A DNA stretch of 36,356 bases from a virus. Below the pieces are notes generated by a model. That model was given only the letters and a program-made list of their open reading frames with translations, was not told where the DNA came from and made no database searches. Within the stretch, counting starts at the first letter, position 1, and each line of letters opens with the position of its first letter. The stretch lies in the IMG/VR virus record IMGVR_UViG_3300024343_000049, positions 1 through 36,356 of that record; one strand, written 5' to 3'. Positions 6,905 through 13,028 of the stretch are shown here, one piece after another. The translations under genes and the position numbers were made by a program.

Positions 6905-7277
6905 CATCATACTCCATGTTAACTATACGAGGAACTTTATCGAATACTTCTAAGGCAGTTAGTTTACCTCTGTATACGGGGTTATTAGTAAACTTTTTTA
7001 CGAAGGTGTTGTACTTGTAAGGGTTGTAGGTTACTACATCACCTTTAAACATTTCACCGATGGTACCAACATCAATTAGTGTTCCAGCTACACCAGCGTG
7101 TACGTTCTTTTTCCTTTCACGCAGTACTCGTTGACGACCAGCCTCAGATACTTTAAACTGAGTATGACCTAGCACGATTGAATGACTATGACCGATAACC
7201 TTACCTTTATTAGCGCCCTCAAGTGATTTAACACTAAAGAGGCGCTTGTGTAGGTTGAAGTACACAAACACCTTCAT
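6891..7277 (-). CDS. Conserved hypothetical phage protein
   Basis: 128 codons, basic. The N-terminus (MKVFVYFNLHKRLFSVKSLEG) and the segment KVSEAGRQRVLRERKKNVHAG resemble a protein family I have seen as hypothetical in many tailed phages of Proteobacteria. A nucleic-acid-binding role would fit the basic middle but nothing proves it. It is followed closely by the gene at 6713..6904 and preceded by the DUF3310 gene with a ten-base gap. Confidence 0.7.
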   Translation of the reverse strand: MKVFVYFNLHKRLFSVKSLEGANKGKVIGHSHSIVLGHTQFKVSEAGRQRVLRERKKNVHAGVAGTLIDVGTIGEMFKGDVVTYNPYKYNTFVKKFTNNPVYRGKLTALEVFDKVPRIVNMEYDDVDS

Positions 7278-7287
7278 AACTTACTCC

Positions 7288-7683
7288 TTATTTCCAGCCA
7301 GTTTCGACTCTACCAGTGCGATAGTAGTTAGCTAGGCATTGTGCATACCAAGAGATCTTAGTAGCATCTTGCTCTTTGGAATCTTTCTTTCCAAGTCGCA
7401 TAGAGTACTTATAGATTTGACCTAGCAAATGAGCCTCAACTCCTGAGTATCCTTCAAGAAGATCTTGCATTAACTCAATATATTGTTTACCAGCAGCTAC
7501 ACCTTTATAGTGTGTAGGGTTGATTTGATCCTTAGTAAGCTCATTAAGGTATTCAATACTACGCATTACCTCTTCTTCCTCCTCTTCAATAATAGGTTGA
7601 TTGTACCACTTGTTAGCAGACTTAAGCCATTTACTAGAGGCCATTTTATCATAGAAATCAGTTTGAGGTGTAGACATCGCCAT
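7288..7683 (-). CDS. DUF3310 protein, possible nucleotide kinase (T7 gp1.7-like)
   Basis: 131 codons. Residues about 52-125 follow the DUF3310 pattern: INPTHYKGV, then a helix, GQIYKYSMRLGKK and ATKISWYAQCLANYY. T7 gp1.7, a thymidylate/deoxyguanylate kinase, carries this type of domain, so a dNMP kinase role is plausible in a cluster rich in nucleotide enzymes. A run of six Glu (EEEEEE) precedes the domain. First ATG 7683 and third codon ATG 7677 share an AAAGGA; either could be used. Overlaps the upstream gene by 26 bases. Confidence 0.7.
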   Translation of the reverse strand: MAMSTPQTDFYDKMASSKWLKSANKWYNQPIIEEEEEEVMRSIEYLNELTKDQINPTHYKGVAAGKQYIELMQDLLEGYSGVEAHLLGQIYKYSMRLGKKDSKEQDATKISWYAQCLANYYRTGRVETGWK

Positions 7684-7918
7684 TTTCCTTTACTTTAGAG
7701 TCTTCATACGGTGAAACTAATCGGCGGTACATTTCGAGTTTACAACTCTCTAAGGCACCGACTACATCGTTCATAGTTACATATCGTTCTCCTTTATGCG
7801 CAAGATAGTCTAAGCAGACTGTAGTCAGGATATAGTTAAGCTCACCCGAGTCATTAGGCATACGGTGAGCGTAATCAACGTTAACATCCCAGCGTTGTTG
7901 TTTAGTGATATAAGGCAT
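7658..7918 (-). CDS. Conserved phage protein (MPYI... family, DUF6899-like)
   Basis: 86 codons from ATG 7918. An upstream ATG at 7972 is rejected because AGGAGG sits five bases before 7918 and the upstream gene stops one base earlier. The sequence matches a widespread small phage family by pattern: MPYI start, GELNYILTTVCLDYL, a NDVVGALESCKLEMYRRLVSPYEDSK core and KENGDVY end. Its biochemical role is unknown to me. Soluble, all-helical. Confidence 0.7.
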   Translation of the reverse strand: MPYITKQQRWDVNVDYAHRMPNDSGELNYILTTVCLDYLAHKGERYVTMNDVVGALESCKLEMYRRLVSPYEDSKVKENGDVYTSN

Positions 7919-7919
7919 A

Positions 7920-8513
7920 TCAACCTCCTGTGTGGTTTGGTATTGCGGGATGAGTATAGTTTGTATTTTCAAAGTAACTTTCTAAACGTTCATCCATCTT
8001 TTCGTAGTAGTCATCATCATCATAGTCGAGTTCATCAGACATAAAATCTTCTTCTTGATAGTCACCGTTAACGTAGTAACCGATATAGTTAACACCTTGT
8101 TCTACAAACGTGGCATTAACCTTAAAGTTAAAACGTTCAAAGAGTTCTGTATAGAATTTTATCGGGGGACTCCAAGCAGTATCAAAGTAGATTTCCATAC
8201 TATCACCATCAATAGAGAAAAACATATCATCTGATTGAGCATCCCACTTGGTTCCCCATTTTGATAAACACCAGTCGTACCAACCTGAATGACCGTATTT
8301 TTCTAGCAAAGATTCTCTTAGCGCATTCTTTTCATCTGCATCTTCACCACCGAATGAACCAGTACGTGGATCGTTTAGTTCTGGCGGGATTGGAATAAAG
8401 AAAGACATTAGACCACCTCCTTCTTTAAGGTGGGTATCAAGTCTACGAATCATTTGAGCACTTTCATGCTCTGTGGCTGTAATAACTACTGCGTTTGCAC
8501 ACCAATTAGGCAT
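7920..8513 (-). CDS. Api92-like ferredoxin-fold protein (DUF1281 type)
   Basis: 197 codons. The start MPNWCANAVVI, the middle WCLSKWGTKWDA and the segment IYFDTAWSPPIKFY are signature pieces of Api92-like phage and plasmid proteins of unknown function. The C-terminal 55 residues are very acidic (DELDYDDDDYYEKMDE), outside the conserved domain. A truncated relative with the same IYFDTAWSPP segment lies at 10753..11031. The 3' end contains the AGGAGG that drives the next gene. Cytoplasmic. Confidence 0.75.
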   Translation of the reverse strand: MPNWCANAVVITATEHESAQMIRRLDTHLKEGGGLMSFFIPIPPELNDPRTGSFGGEDADEKNALRESLLEKYGHSGWYDWCLSKWGTKWDAQSDDMFFSIDGDSMEIYFDTAWSPPIKFYTELFERFNFKVNATFVEQGVNYIGYYVNGDYQEEDFMSDELDYDDDDYYEKMDERLESYFENTNYTHPAIPNHTGG

Positions 8514-8523
8514 TTTATTTCCT

Positions 8524-8610
8524 TTAAAGTTTTAGTTTCTTTTTAGAGAAGATTATTGCAAGCATCATTTTTAATGATATTAACGACAGTACTACTATCA
8601 ATACTTTCAT
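8524..8610 (-). CDS. Possible 28-aa membrane microprotein
   Basis: ATG 8610 overlaps the stop of the deoxyribosyltransferase-like gene as ATGA. The product is a hydrophobic helix (VLIVVLSLISLKMMLAIIF) with a lysine-rich tail (SKKKLKL), a single-pass topology with positive end inside. It fills the only sizeable gap here. Evidence is coupling and composition only. Confidence 0.45.
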   Translation of the reverse strand: MKVLIVVLSLISLKMMLAIIFSKKKLKL

Positions 8611-9017
8611 AGGTATTCCTCAATAAGTGTTTCACAAGCTTTATCTACGGTAGATCGCCATTCAGTAATTAATGACTCAAAGAAAGGATGGATATGATCA
8701 TCCTCAGCTTTGAAAGCTACAACAGGTTTACCTAGTGTATGTGAGGCATAGAATACTTCCATAGCAGTACCGTGTTTAGCTAGTTTAGGGTCATTAAGGT
8801 TTACTAATAAGATATCTGCTTCCCGAATATCTCGTAGGTCTAACTCGAAGATACGTTTCATGTAACGCTTTTCGAAGTTATGTAGTCTACGACATGGATC
8901 GAGGATATCATAGTGATCTTTTAGCAGAGATTTAGCAGTGTTACGCCAACCAGAAGCAGCATCAGAAGATACATGCTCCATTGGACCTGCAAGGTAGATA
9001 GTTCTACGCTTAATCAT
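8607..9017 (-). CDS. Nucleoside 2-deoxyribosyltransferase-like protein
   Basis: 136 codons. N-terminal IYLAGPM (7-13), then GWRNTAK, a LDPCRRLH segment, D-L-R-D-I-R-E-ADILLVNL (60-74), GTAMEV with E87 in the catalytic-Glu position, and a GKPVVAF strand match the nucleoside 2-deoxyribosyltransferase superfamily (Rossmann-like). Such enzymes exchange or hydrolyse the base of deoxynucleosides or monophosphates (compare DNPH1). In this phage it probably scavenges host nucleotides or removes unwanted dNMPs. Substrate not predictable. Start overlaps the small HTH gene by eight bases. Confidence 0.75.
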   Translation of the reverse strand: MIKRRTIYLAGPMEHVSSDAASGWRNTAKSLLKDHYDILDPCRRLHNFEKRYMKRIFELDLRDIREADILLVNLNDPKLAKHGTAMEVFYASHTLGKPVVAFKAEDDHIHPFFESLITEWRSTVDKACETLIEEYL

Positions 9018-9174
9018 TATATTCCTCTTCTAACATATCAACAAACATTACAACAGATAAGGCATCGTGTACCCAGTTTGTAGTAATATCGAGTTCATAG
9101 GCAATATCTTCTGGTATAACACCAGCATTGTATAGCTCATGAATTTGCAGATGTAGATCACTCATGACACTCAT
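9010..9174 (-). CDS. Small helix-turn-helix protein
   Basis: 54 codons, ATG 9174 (AGGA at seven bases) to TAA 9010. The segment LHLQIHELYNAGVIPEDIAY followed by ELDITTNWVHDALS reads as a helix-turn-helix of the sigma-factor/resolvase-like type, with a short acidic C-terminus. Similar tiny HTH proteins are common in phages and may bind DNA or act as transcription modulators. It lies in the operon just downstream of the SSB terminator. Target unknown. Confidence 0.6.
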   Translation of the reverse strand: MSVMSDLHLQIHELYNAGVIPEDIAYELDITTNWVHDALSVVMFVDMLEEEYND

Positions 9175-9176
9175 GG

Positions 9177-9371
9177 TTAGTTCCTTTCTTTTAGCATGAA
9201 ATACTCGTTAAGCAGAATAGCAACTTGGTTAGTATCTTGTACAGATACTTTTAGTGTAAGCCAATCACTGCTTTCTGTAACTACTTCCATTGATACAATG
9301 AAAGCATTACTAATGGACTCAACATAAAAATTGTTGTTACGTTGTTTAAAGTCTGAGAGATGATTTGTCAT
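9177..9371 (-). CDS. Small hypothetical protein
   Basis: 64 codons. N-terminal polar segment, then alternating beta-like residues (FIVSMEVVTESSDWLTLKVSVQD) and a helix (AILLNEYFMLKERN). First gene after the SSB terminator, two bases before the HTH gene, with AAAGGA before its ATG. No family recognised. Confidence 0.6.
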   Translation of the reverse strand: MTNHLSDFKQRNNNFYVESISNAFIVSMEVVTESSDWLTLKVSVQDTNQVAILLNEYFMLKERN

Positions 9372-9392
9372 TATGTGTCCTTTATGATTGAA

Positions 9393-9436
9393 TAAAAAAT
9401 CTCTACAAAGAATCCGTTAGGAATCTTCATAGAGAT
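9393..9436 (-). terminator. Intrinsic terminator after SSB
   Basis: On the minus strand: ATCTCTA, an inner AAGATTCC-TAAC-GGATTCTT stem with one T-T mismatch, TAGAGAT, then TTTTTTA. A 7-bp outer stem, extended inner stem and U-run immediately downstream of the SSB stop. It should separate abundant SSB message from the downstream operon, fully or partly. Confidence 0.8.
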
Positions 9437-9442
9437 ATGTGT

Positions 9443-9955
9443 TTAGAACATTCCTTCTTCTTCAGTAGCAGGAGTACCCTCAGGCATTTCTTCATCGAAG
9501 TCTACGAAGTTAGTGTTCTTTGGTTCGTACTTAATCAAGTCAACTACTTGTACAGCAGTCAACATTGTAGAGGTACCTTCTTTTGTTACTTTACCGTTAG
9601 GTGCTTTGATCTGATAGTCTTGTTGGAAGACAATAACGTTACCAACAGAACCATTACCGATGGTCTTAGAGTCGATAGGATTTTTAGAAGAATCTACAAC
9701 TCGTACCTTAGCAGCTTCAGAACCATCTTTCTTAATAGCTTTCTTCTTGAGCTGTACTGCAACAGTATTAGGCTCAAAACCAGCTTTCACCTTACCAAAC
9801 TTAGCAAGTTCAGATTCACGCTTCTTAGGAACTTGAATAGAGAGTTCCCATTGATCAGTACCGAAGGGTGATACTGGCTTATCGAGTTTAGCCCAGTACA
9901 ACTTTACTTCTTTGATCATAACGTTAGAACCAGTGTTGTTAATAGAATCAGTCAT
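9443..9955 (-). CDS. Single-stranded DNA-binding protein (T7 gp2.5-like)
   Basis: 170 codons (T7 gp2.5 is 232). The body is a lysine-rich beta protein consistent with an OB fold (KEVKLYWAKLDKP, FGTDQWELSIQVPKKRE, KVRVVDSS). The C-terminus is acidic and ends in an aromatic residue (DFDEEMP ... EEEGMF), the signature used by T7 gp2.5 to contact polymerase and helicase. It is the first gene of the minus-strand replication arm, with AAAGGA before the ATG, a 7-bp hairpin in its leader and its own terminator. Strongly supported by tail and context, though the fold is inferred. Confidence 0.75.
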   Translation of the reverse strand: MTDSINNTGSNVMIKEVKLYWAKLDKPVSPFGTDQWELSIQVPKKRESELAKFGKVKAGFEPNTVAVQLKKKAIKKDGSEAAKVRVVDSSKNPIDSKTIGNGSVGNVIVFQQDYQIKAPNGKVTKEGTSTMLTAVQVVDLIKYEPKNTNFVDFDEEMPEGTPATEEEGMF

Positions 9956-9980
9956 TTTGTGTCCTTTAAGAGTTTAGTGT

Positions 9981-9997
9981 TAGCGAATAGTTCGCTA
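9981..9997. repeat. Inverted repeat in SSB leader
   Basis: TAGCGAA-TAG-TTCGCTA, a perfect 7-bp inverted repeat with a 3-base loop, in the divergent region between SSB and small terminase. It abuts promoter B and lies in the untranslated leader of SSB, so it could be an operator or an mRNA hairpin for SSB control. Confidence 0.6.
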
Positions 9998-10016
9998 GAT
10001 GGTACCTAATAGAGAT
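9997..10016 (+). promoter_or_regulatory. Putative phage RNA polymerase promoter B
   Basis: AGATGGTACCTAATAGAGAT; matches the shared motif except A for G after TAATAG. It points at the small terminase gene, whose ATG lies 25 bases further with AAAGGA between. Inferred promoter. Confidence 0.65.
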
Positions 10017-10040
10017 TTTACTCTACTATAAAGGAACCAT

Positions 10041-10433
10041 ATGTCAGGTGGAAAAGCAAGAAATGTTAACTCATTAGCTAATCTTAAAGTAATTACTTCA
10101 GATACAGCTAAGGAAAACCAAAAGAAAAGTGTTCAATCACGACTAGCTAATATTCAAGCAAGAGAAGCTTTTAAACTCTCTGCTAAGAACTTTAAAGCAG
10201 TCATGGATGAACTTCCAGAAATGTCCTCCTTGGATGTTATTAAGATGGCTATGCTACAAGCTCTTCAAGAAGATAACTTAGAAGATGCAGCTCGATATGC
10301 TAGTATGCTAGCAGAGTATCAGGCACCTAAACTCCAACGTATTGAACAGAACACTACTACTAGAGTCTCTGATATGTCGGATGAGGAACTCCAGAGAATT
10401 ATCTTTCAAGAAGGTCTTGAAGATAAGTCTTGA
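10041..10433 (+). CDS. Probable small terminase subunit
   Basis: 130 codons. Mostly helical, with a basic N-terminus (MSGGKARNVNSLANLK), a central VIKMAMLQALQEDNLEDAARYASMLAEY region and a C-terminal DMSDEELQRII motif preceded by KLQRIEQN, the ending seen in many small terminases. It would recognise DNA ends or pac sites for the large terminase. It has its own promoter motif and terminator and is separated from the large subunit by 4.3 kb of opposite-strand genes. Assignment rests on pattern and context rather than a diagnostic motif. Confidence 0.6.
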   Translation: MSGGKARNVNSLANLKVITSDTAKENQKKSVQSRLANIQAREAFKLSAKNFKAVMDELPEMSSLDVIKMAMLQALQEDNLEDAARYASMLAEYQAPKLQRIEQNTTTRVSDMSDEELQRIIFQEGLEDKS

Positions 10434-10443
10434 AAGAGACTCT

Positions 10444-10477
10444 AAAGAGAATATTCATTAAGGATATTCTCTTTTTT
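10444..10477 (+). terminator. Intrinsic terminator after small terminase
   Basis: AAAGAGAATAT - 9-base loop - ATATTCTCTTT, an 11-bp perfect stem followed by a T-run. It begins 11 bases after the stop codon. The minus strand lacks a strong U-run, so it is mainly a plus-strand terminator. Confidence 0.85.
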
Positions 10478-10522
10478 ATTTCTCTTTATTAATAATATCT
10501 ATATGATACTATTTACTGGAAA

Positions 10523-10542
10523 TTCCCTATTAGGTACCGGCT
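10523..10542 (-). promoter_or_regulatory. Putative phage RNA polymerase promoter C
   Basis: Minus strand AGCCGGTACCTAATAGGGAA, a full match to the shared motif. It points left, into the back of the small terminase gene and on towards SSB, so its transcript would be antisense to the former before reaching the latter. Confidence 0.65.
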
Positions 10543-10546
10543 AAAG

Positions 10547-10756
10547 TTAGATTTCTAATTCATCTTGAACCTCCATAGCGTTTGATGGTAAATAACCTAC
10601 AGACTGTACATAGCGACTGTTACTCACAAAGTACATCTCTAGGGACTTGATATCATAGTACAGTCCATTAGGTACATTCCAGACATCTCTGGAGTACCAT
10701 ATGGAAGGAGCTATGACAGGTGTGAGAGTTAGTATGGGATAGGCTTTAGTGTTCAT
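10547..10756 (-). CDS. Hypothetical protein
   Basis: 69 codons; aromatic and beta-rich (PSIWYSRDVWNVPNGLYYD, MYFVSNSRYVQSVGYLPSN). Last gene of the minus-strand accessory cassette; ATGA overlap with the truncated Api92-like gene, so the two are co-translated. No family recognised. Confidence 0.6.
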   Translation of the reverse strand: MNTKAYPILTLTPVIAPSIWYSRDVWNVPNGLYYDIKSLEMYFVSNSRYVQSVGYLPSNAMEVQDELEI

Positions 10757-11031
10757 TCGTTATCCTCGATAATTAGCCCGAATTTTAACCTGAAATTTAT
10801 AAGTTTACCTGCAACAATATCTATAAGATATATCTCTGCATCGTTGTACTCATGATCAGATAGGTTGTTAAGATATGCTTCAGCATTGGCTTTTAGGTAT
10901 ACAAGGGAGTTGCCTTGATAGAATACTTTATTATCATAGGCATCATAACCGATGTATGTGAAGGGACAATCGGAATACTTACTTTTATAAATAGCCATAG
11001 GTGGACTCCAAGCAGTATCAAAGTAGATCAT
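10753..11031 (-). CDS. Truncated Api92-like protein
   Basis: 92 codons from ATG 11031, chosen because GAGGAG lies seven bases upstream. It opens with IYFDTAWSPP, the segment found at about residues 108-117 of the full-length Api92-like protein at 7920..8513, so the conserved N-terminal half is missing. The rest (FTYIGYDAYDNKVFYQG) keeps a shorter version of the YIGYY region of that protein, then diverges. Intact start and Shine-Dalgarno suggest it is expressed, as a reduced paralog rather than a decayed remnant. Confidence 0.6.
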   Translation of the reverse strand: MIYFDTAWSPPMAIYKSKYSDCPFTYIGYDAYDNKVFYQGNSLVYLKANAEAYLNNLSDHEYNDAEIYLIDIVAGKLINFRLKFGLIIEDNE

Positions 11032-11203
11032 TATCAAACTCCTCAAAAGATAGAAAGTCATTTTGCTCTTCAACAGACATTCCGTAGAACGTTTGGTAGT
11101 GTACTTCACCACAACATTGGAAGGAATGTTTCTGAGTACCACAATAGCAACAATACAGGGTAGTGTCGCTAAGTAGCTCTTGTATTCGTTCTTCTTTAGT
11201 CAT
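11018..11203 (-). CDS. Small Cys-rich (zinc-ribbon-like) protein
   Basis: 61 codons. Cysteines in YCCYCGTQKH and FQCCGEVHYQTF could bind zinc; similar C-C-G-E-x-H-x-x-T segments occur in small phage hypotheticals. C-terminus acidic (SFEEFDNDLL). The 3' end holds the GAGGAG used by the next gene. Overlaps the upstream gene by eight bases. Confidence 0.65.
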   Translation of the reverse strand: MTKEERIQELLSDTTLYCCYCGTQKHSFQCCGEVHYQTFYGMSVEEQNDFLSFEEFDNDLL

Positions 11204-11372
11204 ATAGCTTTTCCTTATCGAGTTCTTTAAAGAGTGTGTTGAGGAATATGTGGAATGTTACAATATTTGGTGTGTCGAGGTTCTTTACATGTTTCCAGTA
11301 AGAGTTGTTTAGGGATTTGTCGGTGGCGAATAGTTCTGAGGTGAACTGTTCTTTGAGAGTTTTTGTAGTCAT
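11196..11372 (-). CDS. Small hypothetical protein
   Basis: 58 codons, ATG 11372 to TAA 11196. Helical, polar (TLKEQFTSELFATDKSLNNS, FHIFLNTLFKELDKEKLYD). Weak Shine-Dalgarno. It is the first gene after the 162-base non-coding block. No family recognised. Confidence 0.55.
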   Translation of the reverse strand: MTTKTLKEQFTSELFATDKSLNNSYWKHVKNLDTPNIVTFHIFLNTLFKELDKEKLYD

Positions 11373-11534
11373 ATATTACTTTCTTTGTTTAACTTTTGAT
11401 ACCCGCACAAGATTTACCCCAAAAACCTCCATCTAGCTACATTCTCAGCTACGATACCCTGAGAAATATACTCAGAGAGCAGCAGAAAGGTACCTAGACG
11501 AGGCTTTTGTGTGTATACCTATATAGGTACTATG
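11373..11534 (-). promoter_or_regulatory. Non-coding block with palindromes and degenerate promoter-like motif
   Basis: No gene seen. Contains TTCTCAG (11442-11448) pairing with CTGAGAA (11459-11465), and a further CTCAG (11471-11475) that could compete, so alternative hairpins are possible. A perfect 14-base palindrome TACCTATATAGGTA lies at 11516-11529; on the minus strand GTACCTATATAGG resembles the shared promoter motif with one extra base. It faces the genes at 11372 and below. Confidence 0.4.
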
Positions 11535-11783
11535 TTAATTACTTAAAATGTCCTCTTGAGCCAACTCTTGGCTTCTGTATCGCTTAACATTTCCCCTGAT
11601 AACATCATCAAAGTAGTCGATATCTAGGTCAGCTTCCCTAAGTTCTTCTTTAAATACCTCACTCATCTTCTTTATTGTTAGCAAATGACCTGTCCAGTCA
11701 TGAGGTTGTCCATAGGTATCCTCAAATGCACCAATTAAATCGAGATATGCATCGAGAATTGCTGAGGTTTGTTTGGTATTCAT
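11535..11783 (-). CDS. Hypothetical protein
   Basis: 82 codons, helical and acidic (EVFKEELREADLDIDYFDDVI), with a Trp/His segment (GQPHDWTGHLL) in the middle. ATGA overlap with the gene upstream. No family recognised. Confidence 0.6.
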   Translation of the reverse strand: MNTKQTSAILDAYLDLIGAFEDTYGQPHDWTGHLLTIKKMSEVFKEELREADLDIDYFDDVIRGNVKRYRSQELAQEDILSN

Positions 11784-12022
11784 AGTACTTTCTCCTCTTG
11801 GTCATACACTTCGTTGTAATTTACCACACAACCCTCTAAATCTACTGTGTTACAGAGATTTTCGATGGTAGTTAGGTCTTTTGCAGTAGCAAATACATTA
11901 TGAACTCCTGCATGATCTACAGAAAGCACTGCCTCACAGCTAAATTCTGCGAGAGATTCAATGATTTCTTCAATCGAGGTGCCTACGTTGTCCTCATTTA
12001 GTGGTGTTAGCAGCATATACAT
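11780..12022 (-). CDS. Hypothetical protein
   Basis: 80 codons, acidic, predicted alternating strand/helix (IEEIIESLAEFSCEAVLSVD, NVFATAKDLTTIENL). AAGGAG eight bases before the ATG, the same leader style used by the next genes upstream. No family recognised. Confidence 0.65.
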   Translation of the reverse strand: MYMLLTPLNEDNVGTSIEEIIESLAEFSCEAVLSVDHAGVHNVFATAKDLTTIENLCNTVDLEGCVVNYNEVYDQEEKVL

Positions 12023-12033
12023 GTCAATTCTCC

Positions 12034-12186
12034 TTAGATAAGCTTATAGCTGTTCATGTAGTTAACGAAACTGATACGCTTCCTGCGTAATACAGTACCT
12101 ACCCAGAAGTCCCAGGTATCTGCGTCAGAAGCGTAAGGGAAAATCAGGTAGAGATTACCTGAGATGTACTTGAGTTGTGGTTTCAT
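12034..12186 (-). CDS. Small hypothetical protein
   Basis: 50 codons with AAGGAG seven bases before ATG 12186. Basic and aromatic (ISGNLYLIFPYASDADTWDF, VLRRKRISFVNYMNSYKLI). Its stop merges with the Shine-Dalgarno of the next gene (TAAGGAG), as do others in this cassette. Confidence 0.65.
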   Translation of the reverse strand: MKPQLKYISGNLYLIFPYASDADTWDFWVGTVLRRKRISFVNYMNSYKLI

Positions 12187-12197
12187 CTGTATTCTCC

Positions 12198-12305
12198 TTA
12201 GTAGATGATTACTTGGTAATTCTCAGGCGAGTATTCGTTGAGAATGGCTGGGTTTGTGGTCTTCGCCACTAAGACTTGTGTCAAGCGATGGTAGATGAAG
12301 TACAT
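12198..12305 (-). CDS. 35-aa microprotein
   Basis: ATG 12305 with AAGGAG six bases upstream; TAA at 12198 fused to the next Shine-Dalgarno. Product begins MYFIYHRLTQVLVAKTT. Too short to classify; the regular spacing and strong ribosome site support translation. Confidence 0.55.
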   Translation of the reverse strand: MYFIYHRLTQVLVAKTTNPAILNEYSPENYQVIIY

Positions 12306-12315
12306 GGTTATCTCC

Positions 12316-12669
12316 TTAAATAGCAATCAAGCCAACAAAGTATGAGTCAGTTGTGTATTTGCGACCATTAACACTAGTAGCAAAGAACACTACCTCTTGA
12401 TTAACCCTTTTAGCAAGGCGATTGTATATATCGCTAGTAGTTAATGTTGTGTTAAAAGTTTTGTTTACCGTCTTTGTTACAACAGCCCTAGTTCTAAAGT
12501 CAGAACAGATAGCAACAACACGATCACCTTGATTTAAGATGATCTTGATTGTCACTGGTTCAGACACAGAAACATCTGGCAAACTGAAGAGCTTGCTTAG
12601 TCGAGCGTTCTCAGCAGAGGAGAAAGCAGAGGTAAAAGCAGAGGTAAGATTGAGAGTAGCCGTTGTCAT
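12316..12669 (-). CDS. Hypothetical protein
   Basis: 117 codons, Thr/Ser/Val-rich, probably beta (TIKIILNQGDRVVAICSDF, RTRAVVTKTVNKTF, EVVFFATSVNGRKY). AAGGAG six bases before the ATG. The 102 bases upstream (12670-12771) are non-coding, with a small AGAGG/CCTCT hairpin at 12719-12733 and a possible 13-codon leader ending in ATGA at this start. Confidence 0.65.
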   Translation of the reverse strand: MTTATLNLTSAFTSAFSSAENARLSKLFSLPDVSVSEPVTIKIILNQGDRVVAICSDFRTRAVVTKTVNKTFNTTLTTSDIYNRLAKRVNQEVVFFATSVNGRKYTTDSYFVGLIAI

Positions 12670-12771
12670 TGTAATCTCCTTGAGTAATGACAGCCTATGA
12701 TCCGCATAGGAACGGTGTAGAGGAAAACCCTCTTAGAAGCACCCTGAAGGATGCAACTAGGAAAGCTCTCT

Positions 12772-12939
12772 TTAGAGTTCAGGAGCAGGACGGAACTCCA
12801 CAAGCTCACCAAGCTCATCCGCAACGATGTTACACTCGGTGGCAACCAACTCTGCGTCAGCTTCAGACAGGCCCGAAGCGTACAGCTCATCTTCACGACC
12901 ATTGGCACAAGACCACACACACCAGTTTTTGTTTGTCAT
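12772..12939 (-). CDS. Small acidic hypothetical protein
   Basis: 55 codons, ATG 12939 (AGGAG seven bases before) to TAA 12772. Acidic (GREDELYASGLSEADAELVA, VADELGELVEFRPAPEL) with a WCVWSCANG start. Higher GC than the replication genes. Longer frames on both strands cross this locus but lack ribosome sites. No family recognised. Confidence 0.65.
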   Translation of the reverse strand: MTNKNWCVWSCANGREDELYASGLSEADAELVATECNIVADELGELVEFRPAPEL

Positions 12940-13028
12940 TTGACAACTCCTAACCCCAGAAACCCCTGAGGAACGGGACGAGCACAGCGCTCTCCAAGGG
13001 TCTCCGTAGAGACCTATGGGCAGTACTG
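12940..13028 (-). other. Structured gap
   Basis: 89 non-coding bases with GGTCTC-CGTA-GAGACC (12999-13014), a perfect 6-bp tetraloop hairpin, and a GAGC/GCTC element around 12979-12992. No T-run follows, so a terminator is unlikely; mRNA processing or stability elements are possible. Confidence 0.35.

Noticed and set aside
12666-12969. Open frames of 72-88 codons on both strands
   Set aside because: No ribosome sites and unlikely composition; the 55-codon minus gene at 12772..12939 with AGGAG explains the locus better.
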